64,000 bases of DNA. It comes from Lysobacter sp. yr284. Lineage in GTDB: Bacteria > Pseudomonadota > Gammaproteobacteria > Xanthomonadales > Xanthomonadaceae. Under the pieces are notes generated by a model. That model was not told the origin of the DNA. It saw nothing but the letters and a program-made list of their open reading frames with translations, and ran no database searches. Location: assembly GCF_900107375.1 (NCBI RefSeq), contig NZ_FNPT01000003.1, forward strand, positions 310,001 through 374,000, given 5' to 3'. Of this stretch, positions 56,001 to 64,000 are shown one piece after another. A program made the position numbers and the translations under genes. Positions within the stretch are counted from its first letter, which is position 1. The number at the start of each line of letters is the position of its first letter.

Positions 56001-58440
56001 CCGAACAAGTCCAGGTCCGCCGCCCACGGCCGCCAGGAACAGGCCGACGACGAGCCGGTCTCGAGCGCCAACAACCACCACACCAGCCTCGACACGCACC
56101 GCGACGCCGACACCACCGACAGCAACAAAGGCGCCACCCCCGGCACCAGCACAAAGCCCACCGCCAACCAAACCCCGGCCGCCACCAACACCGCCCGGTA
56201 CAGCGCGGCCTGCAGCACCGCCGCCAGCAGCGCCACCGCACCACGAGCCAGCGCCGAGATGCCCGCCGAGAGCACCAACACCCACCGCCAACCCGACACC
56301 GCCCACAACCCGCCCGACGCCGAACGCAACGACGAGCACCCGCCCAACAGCAAGCCGCAAAACTGCGCCAACGGCAAACACAACAGCACCCACCACAACA
56401 ACGCGCCCACGCCGCGAGTCCAGCGGCACAACCCCAGCAGCAGCCCGAAACACCCCCACGACCCGCCCGAGAGCGCCGCGAGCCGGACCCAGCCCCACCA
56501 CACCAAGGCCGCGTCCCCCACCGACGGCGCCCCCCGCCCGTACAACAACGCCGACAACACCGCACAGCCGGCGACCACCCCGCCCGCGTACACCGACAAC
56601 GAACCCAACCACCCCCCCAGCCAACACGCGCCCGACCCCAACACCACCACGCAGAACAACGACACCACCATCACCGACGCGGCCGCAAACCCGGACGCCA
56701 ACGCCAGCCACCGCAGCCAACGCGAGCAAAAAAGCAACGCCACCGACAAGGCGATCCAACGCTGCACCATCCCGCACACCAACAAAACCGCCAACAGCAC
56801 CAAAGCCGAAAGCCCGCACCAGGCCACCCGCAACGCGAACAAGCGCAGCGACAACAGCACGTACACCAAGCACAGCGAGAACAACGACCGCCAACAGCCC
56901 AACAACACCGGCCAGGCCCACAGCAACCGCAACCGGACCCGCCACCCCAAGCCCGACCCCAGCGCGACGCCCAACGCGCCCAGCCCCACCAACACCACGA
57001 AAGAGCCGAAGAGCGCCCGCCAGACGCCCGCCCCCGGCAGCTCCAACGCCAGCACCGCCACGGCCAGCACCGACACCGCGGCCGGCACCGCCGTACCCCC
57101 CGACCCCGACGCCCAACACTCGAGCCGCGCCCAGCAATCCAGGCCCCACACCACATCCATGCGCGACGAGGTCACGGCGAGGTCGCCCCACAAAACCCCC
57201 TCAACCGCCCCCGCCCCCCAAGCGGCCGGGCCACCCCCGCCCGCAACCACCCCCACCACCAGCCAACCCGACCCCGGAGAGCCACGCGAAGCGCGGCGAG
57301 ACCCGCCGCCCCACCCCGCCCCGAAACGCCGCGCCGGACTACCACGACGACAACACCCCCCAGGCGCGCAACAAGACGGCGGCGACCCCCGCGAGGTCGC
57401 CCAAGGCGCCCACGAGCACAACCACGCAGAGTGCCGCCACGCCATCCGGCCCCGAAACGAAAACCCCCACCCACAACAACGCCCCGAACGTGGGCGAACA
57501 AGACAGCACGCAGAGCCCGATCAACAGCGCCAGGTACACCGCAAAGAAGAACACCAGCATCGAGCGCCGCGCCGACCCCGTGCGCAGCCCCCCCAGCAGC
57601 TCCGACAACGTGAACCACAGCACCCACCCCAGCAACCGGCCCCACCACTCCGCGGCCGCATCGACGACCACCGCGCGCACGAAACCGACCACGAGCACCG
57701 CGCCCGCCAACGCCCACACCACGCGCAAAGCCAGGAACTTGGCCAGAGGCATCCGCAACCCGGCGGCCACCGCCAGCGCCACCACCACGACGGCGGAACG
57801 CAACAACAGCACCACCAGCATCAGCACGCGCAACGACACCCACACGAACGCGGCCCGGAAATCCAAACCGAACAACGCCTCCACGAACAGGACCCACACG
57901 AACAACGCGGAAGAAAAACCCACCGCGCCCCCCCCCATAAACCCGAACACCAACACCGGCGCCAGGTGGCCCCCGAAGCCGACCCGCACCGCCGAGACGA
58001 CCAGCCCGAACAACGCCCGCCGCGCGAAAGCGCCCACCACGCGCCGGCCGGAAAAGACCACGCCCAACCCGACGTCGAGAAGGCCGCAGTCCAGCAGCCC
58101 AGGCAGAACCAAAGCGAAAACGCGAGCCACCAACGCCGCGCAGCCCCACGACTGCAGGCCGCACGCAGCCAACCAGAAACCGAAAACAGACAAAGCCCGC
58201 GAACCCAAAGAAGCCCCCAGCACCACGCCCCCCACGCCGGGACCCGAACCGACCAGCAGACCCAGCAGCGACATCCATCCAGCCGACGATCCCCGGCCAA
58301 CCCCGACCACGCCACGGCCGCCGCGCCCGCACAAGCCAACCACAACAAACCCCCGCGACCCCGCGACGAACCGCCCAACCAAGGCATAACAACGAGCCGC
58401 CGCACGCCCCGCCCGCCCGACTCCAGCGCCCAACCCCGCC
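47003..58440. other. compositionally abnormal 11.4-kb tract; no gene can be supported
   Basis: The + strand is almost devoid of T (2-3% in samples, against about 14% in flanking genes) and rich in A and C. G+C is about the same as elsewhere. Because stop codons need T on the + strand and A on the - strand, all six frames are open for long distances, including a nominal 2732-codon + frame; these are not evidence of genes. A codon-position signal survives in at least one - strand frame around 51.9-52.3 kb, so - strand coding sequence probably underlies part of it. The base frequencies fit a position-by-position lowest-letter merge of two different sequences. Left edge about 47,000 (inside the probable LLM gene), right edge about 58,390-58,460. 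What genes lie here is unknown. Confidence 0.85.
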
Positions 58441-58484
58441 CGGACAATCCCCTGCCGTACACCGACACCCATTGCCGGAATCGC

Positions 58485-60368
58485 ATGGACAGTGACGACG
58501 CGAAGTCGGACAAGCACCGCGCTCCGGTACTGCAGCTGTACCGGGAGCTGTGGGTCCAGGCCAAGGGCCGCCGCGGCGCGTTGCTGAGCGCGATGGCGCT
58601 GCTGGTCGGCGCGCAGGTGGTGCTGCTGGCGGTGCCTTACCTGGTCGGCAAGGCGTTCAACATCCTGCAGGCGCGCGGCAACGCCGGCGCCGGCGAAGCG
58701 GCGCTGTGGCTGGCGGCGGTGCTCGGCGCGACCCTGGTCAGCTGGCTGATCCACGGCCCGGGCCGGATCCTCGAACGCAACGTCGCCCTGAGCGTGCGCG
58801 AGCGCGTCGCCACCGCGTTGACCGGACGGCTGCTGGCGTTCCCGCTGTCGTGGCACGACGGCAACCATTCCGTCGCCAGCGCCCACCGCGTGCAGCAAAG
58901 CAGCTCGTCGCTGGGCACCTTCGCCGAAAGCCAGTTCATCTACTTGAGCAGCGCGGTGCGGCTGATCGGGCCGATCGGCGCGCTGATCGCAATCCATCCG
59001 CTGGTCGGCCTCACCGCCGCGCTCGGGTTGCTGGTCATCTGCGGCGCGGTGGTCGGCTTCGACCGCGCGATCGTGCGCCTGGCGATCCAGACCAACGACG
59101 CCGAACGCCGCTACACCGCGGTGCTGGCCGACGCCCTGGGCAACGCGACCAGCGTGCTGGCGCTGCGCCAGGCGCGGCCGTTCATCCGCTCGCTGCGGCA
59201 GCTGGTGGAGAAGGTGTTCGAGCCGCTGCGGCGGATGATCGTCATCAACGAGATCAAGTGGTGCGCGGTCGACGTCGCCAGCCGCCTGCTCAGCTGCTGC
59301 CTGGTCGGGCTGTACGCATGGCTGGTGCTGCGCGCGGCGGGCGACGGCCAGAAGCTGATGCTCGGCAGCGTCTACATGGTGTGGGAATACGCGCTGCAGT
59401 CCGGCGCGGTGGTCGCGGCGGTAGCGGCGAACTTCCAGACCTTCGCCACCCAGTACGCCAACTACCAAAGCGCCGACGTGATCCGCGACCACCCCGTCGA
59501 CGAGAGCCTGCACGAACCGGCGCAGGCGCAGCAGTGGGATCGTTGCGAGATCCGCGACCTGGTGTTCCGCCACGTCGCCGGGCGCGAGGCCGGGCCGACC
59601 CTGGACCGCATCCGCCTGGACCTGCGGCGCGGCAAGCGCTACGCCTTGATCGGCAGCAGCGGCTCGGGCAAGAGCACGCTGATGCGGGTGCTCGCCGGGC
59701 TGTACGTGGCCGAACGCATCGTGGTCGCGCCGGATGCGCGCGAGGCCAATGCCGGCGACGGCGACGCCACCGTGCAGGCGCCGCTGAAGGCCGCGCGCTA
59801 CCTGCGCGGGTCGACCACGCTGATTCCGCAGGAAGCCGAATTGTTCGAAGCCTCGCTGGCCGAGAACCTGGCGATGTGCGAATCCCTGCACGGCCAGCCC
59901 GATCCCGCCGGCTTCGACCGCGCCCTGGAACTGGCGACGGTCAAGGATTTCCTGCCCGCCGACGGCGATCCGCTGCAGGTGTCGATCGCCGAACACGCCT
60001 CGAATTGGTCCGGCGGCCAGCGCGCGCGCGTGGCGCTGGCGCGCGGCATCCTGGCCGCGCGCGGCAGCTCGCTGATCCTGCTCGACGAACCCACCGCCAG
60101 CCTCGATGCGCGCACCGAGGCCGCGGTCTACGCCAACCTGTTCGCCGAATTCGCCGACGCCTGCCTGATCGCCTCGGTGCACCGGCTGGACCTGCTGCGC
60201 CACTTCGACGAAGTGCTGGTGATGGTCGACGGCCGACTGGTGGCGCAGGGCTCGGAGGCGCAGCTGGCGCGGACCTCGAGCGATTACGCCAGCCTGCGCG
60301 CGGCCAGCCTGCGCCAGGGCGAATCGGGCGAACCGGCGGCATCGTTGGCCGAGGACGCGGCCGGCTGA
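58485..60368 (+). CDS. ABC exporter (fused membrane and ATP-binding domains)
   Basis: 627 residues. The N-terminal half carries a six-segment type membrane domain, for example ALLSAMALLVGAQVVLLAV and LIGPIGALIAIHPLVGLT. The C-terminal half is a nucleotide-binding domain with Walker A GSSGSGKST, signature WSGGQRAR (Trp in place of the usual Leu), Walker B LILLDEPTASLD and H-loop SVHRL. It is a half-size exporter that would act as a homodimer, likely expelling the product or conferring self-resistance. ATG 58485 begins normal-composition sequence, just past the abnormal tract; nominal upstream extension of the frame into that tract is not credible. It converges with the Rieske beta-subunit gene. 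Confidence 0.94.
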   Translation: MDSDDAKSDKHRAPVLQLYRELWVQAKGRRGALLSAMALLVGAQVVLLAVPYLVGKAFNILQARGNAGAGEAALWLAAVLGATLVSWLIHGPGRILERNVALSVRERVATALTGRLLAFPLSWHDGNHSVASAHRVQQSSSSLGTFAESQFIYLSSAVRLIGPIGALIAIHPLVGLTAALGLLVICGAVVGFDRAIVRLAIQTNDAERRYTAVLADALGNATSVLALRQARPFIRSLRQLVEKVFEPLRRMIVINEIKWCAVDVASRLLSCCLVGLYAWLVLRAAGDGQKLMLGSVYMVWEYALQSGAVVAAVAANFQTFATQYANYQSADVIRDHPVDESLHEPAQAQQWDRCEIRDLVFRHVAGREAGPTLDRIRLDLRRGKRYALIGSSGSGKSTLMRVLAGLYVAERIVVAPDAREANAGDGDATVQAPLKAARYLRGSTTLIPQEAELFEASLAENLAMCESLHGQPDPAGFDRALELATVKDFLPADGDPLQVSIAEHASNWSGGQRARVALARGILAARGSSLILLDEPTASLDARTEAAVYANLFAEFADACLIASVHRLDLLRHFDEVLVMVDGRLVAQGSEAQLARTSSDYASLRAASLRQGESGEPAASLAEDAAG

Positions 60369-60390
60369 AGCGCACGTGCGCCGCACGCCG

Positions 60391-60405
60391 GCGCCGCTGC
60401 GGCGC
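60391..60405. terminator. short GC-rich hairpin between convergent genes, weak terminator candidate
   Basis: GCGCCG-CTG-CGGCGC forms a perfect 6-bp stem with a 3-base loop in the 58-base gap between the converging ABC exporter and Rieske beta-subunit genes. There is no T-run, so intrinsic termination is uncertain. Confidence 0.3.
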
Positions 60406-60426
60406 AGGCCACGCGGCCGGCACCGC

Positions 60427-60927
60427 TCACAGGATGATGCTGATCTTGCCGTGCTCGAACAGCGATTCGTGATCGAGCAGCACGGTACGCCGGCGGATCC
60501 GGAAACCGTCGCCGTCGCGCACCAGTTGGTGCCGGTAGCAGCCGATGAAGGTGTCGGAGCGGCCGTTGCCGAAGCGGTGGATGGCGAAGTTGGCGGTCAC
60601 CTCCAACACCCCGTCGCGCTCGTCGAGCACGCAGACGTTGGCGACCAGTCGGCGCGTGCGCGAACGCGGGTTCTCGCACCACATCACGTTGCCCAGCAGT
60701 TGGTCCGCGCGCTGGCGCAGCCGCGCCGCGTCGTCGGACACGATCGCCAGCGCGTCGCGGTCCTCGGCGCGCACGTCGGTGGACGGCACCTCGTAACGGG
60801 TGTCCTCGGTCAGCAGTTCCAGCCATTCGGCCAGCCGCCATTCGTCGAGCAGGCGCGCCTCCTTGTACAGGAAGTCCTCGACCTGCAGCCGGGTCAGCAA
60901 CGGTTTCAATGCATCGGCTTGCGACAT
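60427..60927 (-). CDS. aromatic-ring-hydroxylating dioxygenase beta subunit
   Basis: 166 residues of the small (SnoaL/NTF2-like fold) beta subunit: VEDFLYKEARLLDEWRLAEW near the N-terminus, then LLTEDTRYEVP, RSRTRRLVANV and DTFIGCYRHQLVRDGDGF, an order typical of naphthalene/biphenyl-type dioxygenase beta chains. The subunit supports the alpha3beta3 hexamer and has no metal of its own. ATG 60927 is preceded by AAGGAG at five-base spacing, which decides the start against longer in-frame extensions. It follows the alpha subunit by 41 bases. No ferredoxin or reductase gene is visible in the window, so electron transfer must come from elsewhere. Confidence 0.92.
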   Translation of the reverse strand: MSQADALKPLLTRLQVEDFLYKEARLLDEWRLAEWLELLTEDTRYEVPSTDVRAEDRDALAIVSDDAARLRQRADQLLGNVMWCENPRSRTRRLVANVCVLDERDGVLEVTANFAIHRFGNGRSDTFIGCYRHQLVRDGDGFRIRRRTVLLDHESLFEHGKISIIL

Positions 60928-60968
60928 CGCAACTCCTTGGGTTCGCGCGTCGGCCGCCGGCGCGGCGG

Positions 60969-62246
60969 TCATGGCGCGGCGGCCATCAGCTCGCGCCAGC
61001 GCTGCCAGAACACCCGCGCCGGCAACTCGTCGGTGGTCTGCGGCACCTCGCGGTTCATGCCGCGCGAGAGGTTGCAGTAGTCCACGCTGCGATTGGCGAA
61101 GCCGAGCTGGCAGGATTCGACGATCTCGATGTCGTCGGGCGTGGCGAAGCCACCGGGGCCGAGGAAGGTCAGGTAATGGCTCAGGCGCAAGGCGCGCAGC
61201 TCCGGCGCTTCGTCCTTGGGCGCCATCGCCCAGGAGGTCACCGCCAGCGCGCCGGGGCCGACCGGGTCGATCTTGCGGATGGTGATGGCGATCGCGTCGA
61301 TGATCATCAGGTTCGGGAACACCAGCAGCGCCCGGTTCATGCCGGTGATGCGCTGCGCGCGCTGCGCGCCGAAGCGGTCGATGAAGTGCTGCCGGGTCGC
61401 CTCCATCTGCGGCTTGAGCGACTCGTCGAACATCGGCGTCCAATGCGCCAGCGGCCGCGCCGCAGCCGGCGGCAGTTCGTTGGCGGCGTGGCCGTTGCCC
61501 AGGTCGCGGGCGAAGCCGCCGCGCTCGCGCGGCGCCTGCGAGCCCATCGACTCCATGTAGTCGACATAGCGCTTGTGCAGGGCGCGGAAGTGGTAGAGAT
61601 CGACGCTGTTTTCGATCAGCAGCTTCCAGTTGGCCTTGGCCCCGTGCAGTTGGGTGCCGCGCACGACTTCCATACCGACCTCGGACTGGTCGGCGATCAG
61701 GTCGAGGTACTCCTTCGCCTCGGCCAGATAATCCGACAGCGAACCCGCGCCGGCCTCGTCGAAGGCGATGAAGACGAAGCCGCGGTAGCTGTCCATGCGG
61801 TGCTGCTTGAGCGCGTAGTCGGCGCGGTCGAAGCAGTCGCCGTAGGCGTCCTGGCCGGGCACCCCGATCAGTTCGCCCTGGTTGGAATAGACCCAGGAGT
61901 GGTATGGGCAACGGAAGGCCTTGGCCGTGCCTGCGGCCTCGCGGCAGACGAACGCGCCGCGGTGCATGCAGGTGTTGGCGAACACCCGCACCGCGCCGTC
62001 GTCGCCGCGCGCCAGGATCACCGGCCGCCCGCCGACGTTGCGGGTGGCGAAGGCGCCGGGAGCGGGCACTTCCGATTCGTGGCCGACGTAGAGCCAGCAG
62101 CGGTCGAAGATCCGTTGCTGCTCCAATTGCGCGATGTCCGCGTCGACGTACGCGCGGCGGTCGACCAGGAACGAGGCGCCGGCGACGTCTTCCAGCACGA
62201 TCCGGCTGACGTCCACAGTATTGGATGGGGTGGCCGGCGCGCTCAT
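60969..62246 (-). CDS. Rieske non-heme iron oxygenase alpha subunit
   Basis: 425 residues. Rieske [2Fe-2S] ligands: Cys93 and His95 in NTCMHRG, Cys113 and His116 in CPYHSW. Mononuclear iron ligands: His219 and His224 in DLYHFRALH, with Asp216 as the bridging residue between the centres. Length fits the large subunit of two-subunit ring-hydroxylating oxygenases. It could hydroxylate or desaturate an aromatic or aliphatic position; a phenyl ring is expected in the product if the NRPS module loads Phe, making aromatic oxidation attractive but unproven. Its start overlaps the stop of the upstream glycosyltransferase gene (ATGA), and the beta subunit lies downstream, so the three genes form one operon. 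Confidence 0.95.
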   Translation of the reverse strand: MSAPATPSNTVDVSRIVLEDVAGASFLVDRRAYVDADIAQLEQQRIFDRCWLYVGHESEVPAPGAFATRNVGGRPVILARGDDGAVRVFANTCMHRGAFVCREAAGTAKAFRCPYHSWVYSNQGELIGVPGQDAYGDCFDRADYALKQHRMDSYRGFVFIAFDEAGAGSLSDYLAEAKEYLDLIADQSEVGMEVVRGTQLHGAKANWKLLIENSVDLYHFRALHKRYVDYMESMGSQAPRERGGFARDLGNGHAANELPPAAARPLAHWTPMFDESLKPQMEATRQHFIDRFGAQRAQRITGMNRALLVFPNLMIIDAIAITIRKIDPVGPGALAVTSWAMAPKDEAPELRALRLSHYLTFLGPGGFATPDDIEIVESCQLGFANRSVDYCNLSRGMNREVPQTTDELPARVFWQRWRELMAAAP

Positions 62247-63388
62247 CGGATCGCCTCGATCACGCGCTCGGCGGTGGTCGCGGCGCTGTCGCCGGCCGCG
62301 CCCGCGGCCACGCCGACGCGTTCGCCGTGGCCGCCGGCCGGATCGAGCAAGCGCTCCACCGAGGCGGCGATCGCGGCCTGCGACGCGTCGTCCGGGCGCA
62401 GCGCCAGGCCGAAGCCGGCGCGTTCGACGTAGTGCGCCTGCACCAGCTGGTCGATCGCCAGCGGGATCACCAGCATCGGCTTGCCGGCGCGGATCGATTC
62501 GGCGACCGAGTTGTAGCCGCCGTGGGTCACGAACAGGTCGGCGCGCCGCAGCATCTCGCGCTGCGGGACGTAACCGGCGAGGAACACGTTCTCGCCCAGG
62601 CCTTCGCCGATCTGCGGCCCGAGCTCGCCGACCGAGGCGACCACCTGCGCGCCGAGCCCGGCGCTGGCGGCGATGGCCTCGCGCAGCAGCTGCGGGCGGC
62701 GATAGAAGATGGTGCCGAACGAGACGTAGACCAGCGGGCGGGCAGGGTCCAGGCGCTGCCAGTCGGCGAACGCGGTTTCGTCGCCGCGCACCGCGGCCGC
62801 GCCGGGCAGGCCGACCAGGCCGACGCCGTCGAGCACCGCGTCGTCGCCGACCAACTCATGGATCGCCGGCGCCAGGTTCAGCGTCGGCGAACGCGGCGAG
62901 TGCGCGTCCTCGGACCAGATCACCCCGTGCCGCAGCAGGTAATCGCGGGTGATCTCGTCGTAAGCCCAGCGGTGTTCGCGAAAGCGCTTGGGCGCGATCA
63001 TGCCCAGGTTCGCGGTGGTCAGCCCGTAGCGCACGCCGGACGCGTGCACGCCGACCAGCGCCGGCCAAGTCAGCTGCATCGAGTCGAGCAGCACGAAGTC
63101 CGGCGCCAGCGCGCGCACCGCCGCCTCGCTGTCGGCCGCGACCGTGGTGGTGTCGAGCAGCGCGCGGATGCCGTCGGGCGGCCCGCTCCACGGCGCGATG
63201 CTGACCTCGCCGACGACGCGCACGTCGATGCCGTCGAGCGCTTCGCGCCGCGCCGGGCCCAGCGAGTCGCCGTCGGCGGCGAGTAGCAGCAAGGTCACCT
63301 TGCAGCCGCGCGAACGCAGCTCGCGCATCAGCGGCACGAACGGATTGAGGTGGCCGTGCTGGCTGGTGGTCACGAACGCGACGTGCAT
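62243..63388 (-). CDS. MGT-family (GT1) macrolide-type glycosyltransferase
   Basis: 381 residues, GT-B fold. N-terminal FVTTSQHGHLNPFVPL, then YVSFGTIF at the inter-domain region and the donor-binding signature THGGYNSVAES followed by AGKPMLVIPLAIDQ. This is the pattern of macrolide/antibiotic glycosyltransferases using UDP- or dTDP-sugars. AGGAGG lies eight bases upstream of the ATG. As first gene of the operon with the Rieske oxygenase it may glycosylate the product. Related enzymes also inactivate a producer's own antibiotic before export, and the nearby ABC exporter fits that alternative. The adjacent divergent gene leaves a 176-base promoter region. Confidence 0.93.
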   Translation of the reverse strand: MHVAFVTTSQHGHLNPFVPLMRELRSRGCKVTLLLLAADGDSLGPARREALDGIDVRVVGEVSIAPWSGPPDGIRALLDTTTVAADSEAAVRALAPDFVLLDSMQLTWPALVGVHASGVRYGLTTANLGMIAPKRFREHRWAYDEITRDYLLRHGVIWSEDAHSPRSPTLNLAPAIHELVGDDAVLDGVGLVGLPGAAAVRGDETAFADWQRLDPARPLVYVSFGTIFYRRPQLLREAIAASAGLGAQVVASVGELGPQIGEGLGENVFLAGYVPQREMLRRADLFVTHGGYNSVAESIRAGKPMLVIPLAIDQLVQAHYVERAGFGLALRPDDASQAAIAASVERLLDPAGGHGERVGVAAGAAGDSAATTAERVIEAIR

Positions 63389-63431
63389 GCGCGCTGCCTC
63401 CTGTCCGCCGTGCCGGCGAACGCCGCGAAAC

Positions 63432-63459
63432 TGGACACTGCGCTACCCCCGGGTAGACT
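63432..63459 (+). promoter_or_regulatory. candidate promoter/operator in the divergent region
   Basis: TGGACA (63432-63437), a 16-base spacer and TAGACT (63454-63459) resemble a sigma-70 promoter for the downstream + strand gene. The spacer and -10 edge contain the inverted repeat CTACCC-CC-GGGTAG (63443-63456), a possible operator. This is by eye only; the -10 element is imperfect. Confidence 0.35.
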
Positions 63460-63564
63460 GGCGCAAGCGGTTTTCGGACTGCGCCGGCGCATACGCGGCC
63501 GCCACGATGGTCTACGTTCGTTCCTCTCCACCTTCCACACTCCGGTCAACGGGCAGGGATACCA

Positions 63565-63942
63565 ATGAGCCAACAAGATCGTTACGAAAAAGGGCTGGCG
63601 AAGTTCCGCGAAGTGTTCGGCCGCGATCCCTTGCCGGGCCAGAACGAAGACTTCATCCGCATCACCCTGGAACATCTGTTCGGCGATATCTGGACGCGGC
63701 CGCACCTGTCGGTGCACGAACGCGAACTGATCACGCTGTCCGCGCTGGCGATGCTGCGCGCCGAGCGCGAGTTGAAAGGCCACCTGGGCGCCGCGGTGCA
63801 GTTGGGCATCGAGCGCGGCAAGATCGTCGAGACGATGATCCACCTGGCCCACTACGGCGGCTGGCCGGTCGCCAACACCGGCCTGCGCATCGCCCAGGAA
63901 GTGTTCGCCGAGGCCGACGCCAAGGCCGCGCAAGGCGGGTGA
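63565..63942 (+). CDS. carboxymuconolactone decarboxylase (AhpD-like) family protein
   Basis: 125 residues, all-helical CMD/AhpD-like family. DIWTRPHLSVHERELITLSALAML is the characteristic first half, followed by KGHLGAAVQLG and the closing ETMIHLAHYGGWPVANTG. The CxxC of peroxidase-active AhpD proteins is absent, placing it nearer the decarboxylase-type or function-unknown members. AGGGATA sits just before the ATG. It is divergent from the glycosyltransferase-Rieske operon and may be the edge of the cluster or a neighbouring housekeeping gene. In the remaining 58 bases of the window a - strand frame ends at 63977-63979 and could be the tail of an off-window gene. Confidence 0.9.
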   Translation: MSQQDRYEKGLAKFREVFGRDPLPGQNEDFIRITLEHLFGDIWTRPHLSVHERELITLSALAMLRAERELKGHLGAAVQLGIERGKIVETMIHLAHYGGWPVANTGLRIAQEVFAEADAKAAQGG

Positions 63943-64000
63943 GCGGCCAGGCGCGGGCGGTCGCGGACGGCGCGCTTCAGTCCGCGCCGTTCGCCGGGAA

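Noticed and set aside
50191-58389. A 2732-codon + strand open frame rich in His, Gln, Pro, Thr and Arg, suggesting a giant disordered protein
   Set aside because: All + strand frames are open here simply because T is nearly absent; composition shifts abruptly at the tract edges, codon choice matches no other gene, and there is no start signal or domain.
47003-58440. Strand-biased hypermutation, such as a diversity-generating retroelement or deaminase tract
   Set aside because: Transition-only mutation would raise - strand third-position T strongly (7% seen, C-to-G-like change dominates); no reverse transcriptase or template repeat is readable, and 11 kb is far longer than known variable regions. 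Kept only as a remote alternative.
55380-58484. Upstream in-frame extension of the ABC exporter by about 1000 codons
   Set aside because: The extension lies wholly in the abnormal tract; the protein from ATG 58485 already has the normal exporter length and begins just where normal composition returns.
63977-64000. Tail of a - strand gene ending at TCA (63977-63979)
   Set aside because: Only seven codons are visible; cannot be supported beyond a possible stop.

Overview
High-GC (roughly 72% G+C by eye) gammaproteobacterial-type DNA, most consistent with a Lysobacter/Xanthomonadaceae-like organism. The basis is strong G/C third-codon positions, dense ATGA gene overlaps and a GTAGGAGCGGCG-type intergenic inverted repeat of the kind common in that group. 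The taxonomy is inference, not a database result. Almost the whole window belongs to one trans-AT polyketide / non-ribosomal peptide biosynthetic cluster.

Layout. (1) 1-35.7 kb: three collinear + strand megasynthases, the first cut by the window edge. Read in order they give [KS end]-KR-ACP, KS-KR-ACP, KS-ACP // C-A(Phe code)-PCP, KS-DH-KR-MT-ACP-ACP, KS-DH-KR-ACP, KS-ACP-ACP (both ACPs carry the beta-branching Trp flag) // KS-KR-ACP, KS-DH-KR-MT-ACP-ACP-ACP. No module has an integrated acyltransferase and no thioesterase is fused. (2) 35.8-45.4 kb: a tight + strand accessory run. It encodes an MbtH-like protein, an alpha/beta hydrolase, a rhamnosyltransferase-like glycosyltransferase, the stand-alone malonyl-CoA acyltransferase that loads the modules, a NodB-type deacetylase, a MacB/LolD-like ABC ATPase, an aldo/keto reductase lacking the catalytic Tyr, two FtsX-type permeases and a JmjC/cupin Fe(II)/2-oxoglutarate oxygenase. 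A DinB-like protein follows at 45.4-45.9 kb, then a 29-bp inverted repeat. (3) 46.1-47.0 kb, - strand: an alpha/beta hydrolase preceded by the C-terminus of a probable luciferase-like monooxygenase. (4) About 47.0-58.44 kb: a tract that is not readable as normal sequence. (5) 58.5-64 kb: a one-chain ABC exporter (+), a - strand operon of MGT-type glycosyltransferase and Rieske dioxygenase alpha and beta subunits, and a carboxymuconolactone-decarboxylase-family gene (+).

How it fits together. The megasynthases build a Phe-containing, C-methylated polyketide, with malonyl units supplied in trans and one predicted beta-branch. MbtH supports the adenylation domain. The Fe/2OG oxygenase, Rieske pair, luciferase-like enzyme and reductase are tailoring candidates, the two glycosyltransferases are candidates for glycosylation or self-protection, and the ABC systems for export or resistance. 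The HMG-synthase cassette needed for beta-branching is not visible; it must lie outside the window or under the unreadable tract.

Most unusual observation. The 11.4-kb tract has almost no T on the + strand (2-3% against about 14%), with A and C raised. Hand counts match what results if, at every position, the alphabetically first of two different bases was kept, as when ambiguity codes from two superposed sequences are collapsed to their first letter. All long ORFs there, on both strands, are therefore taken as artefacts of missing stop codons and are not annotated as genes.
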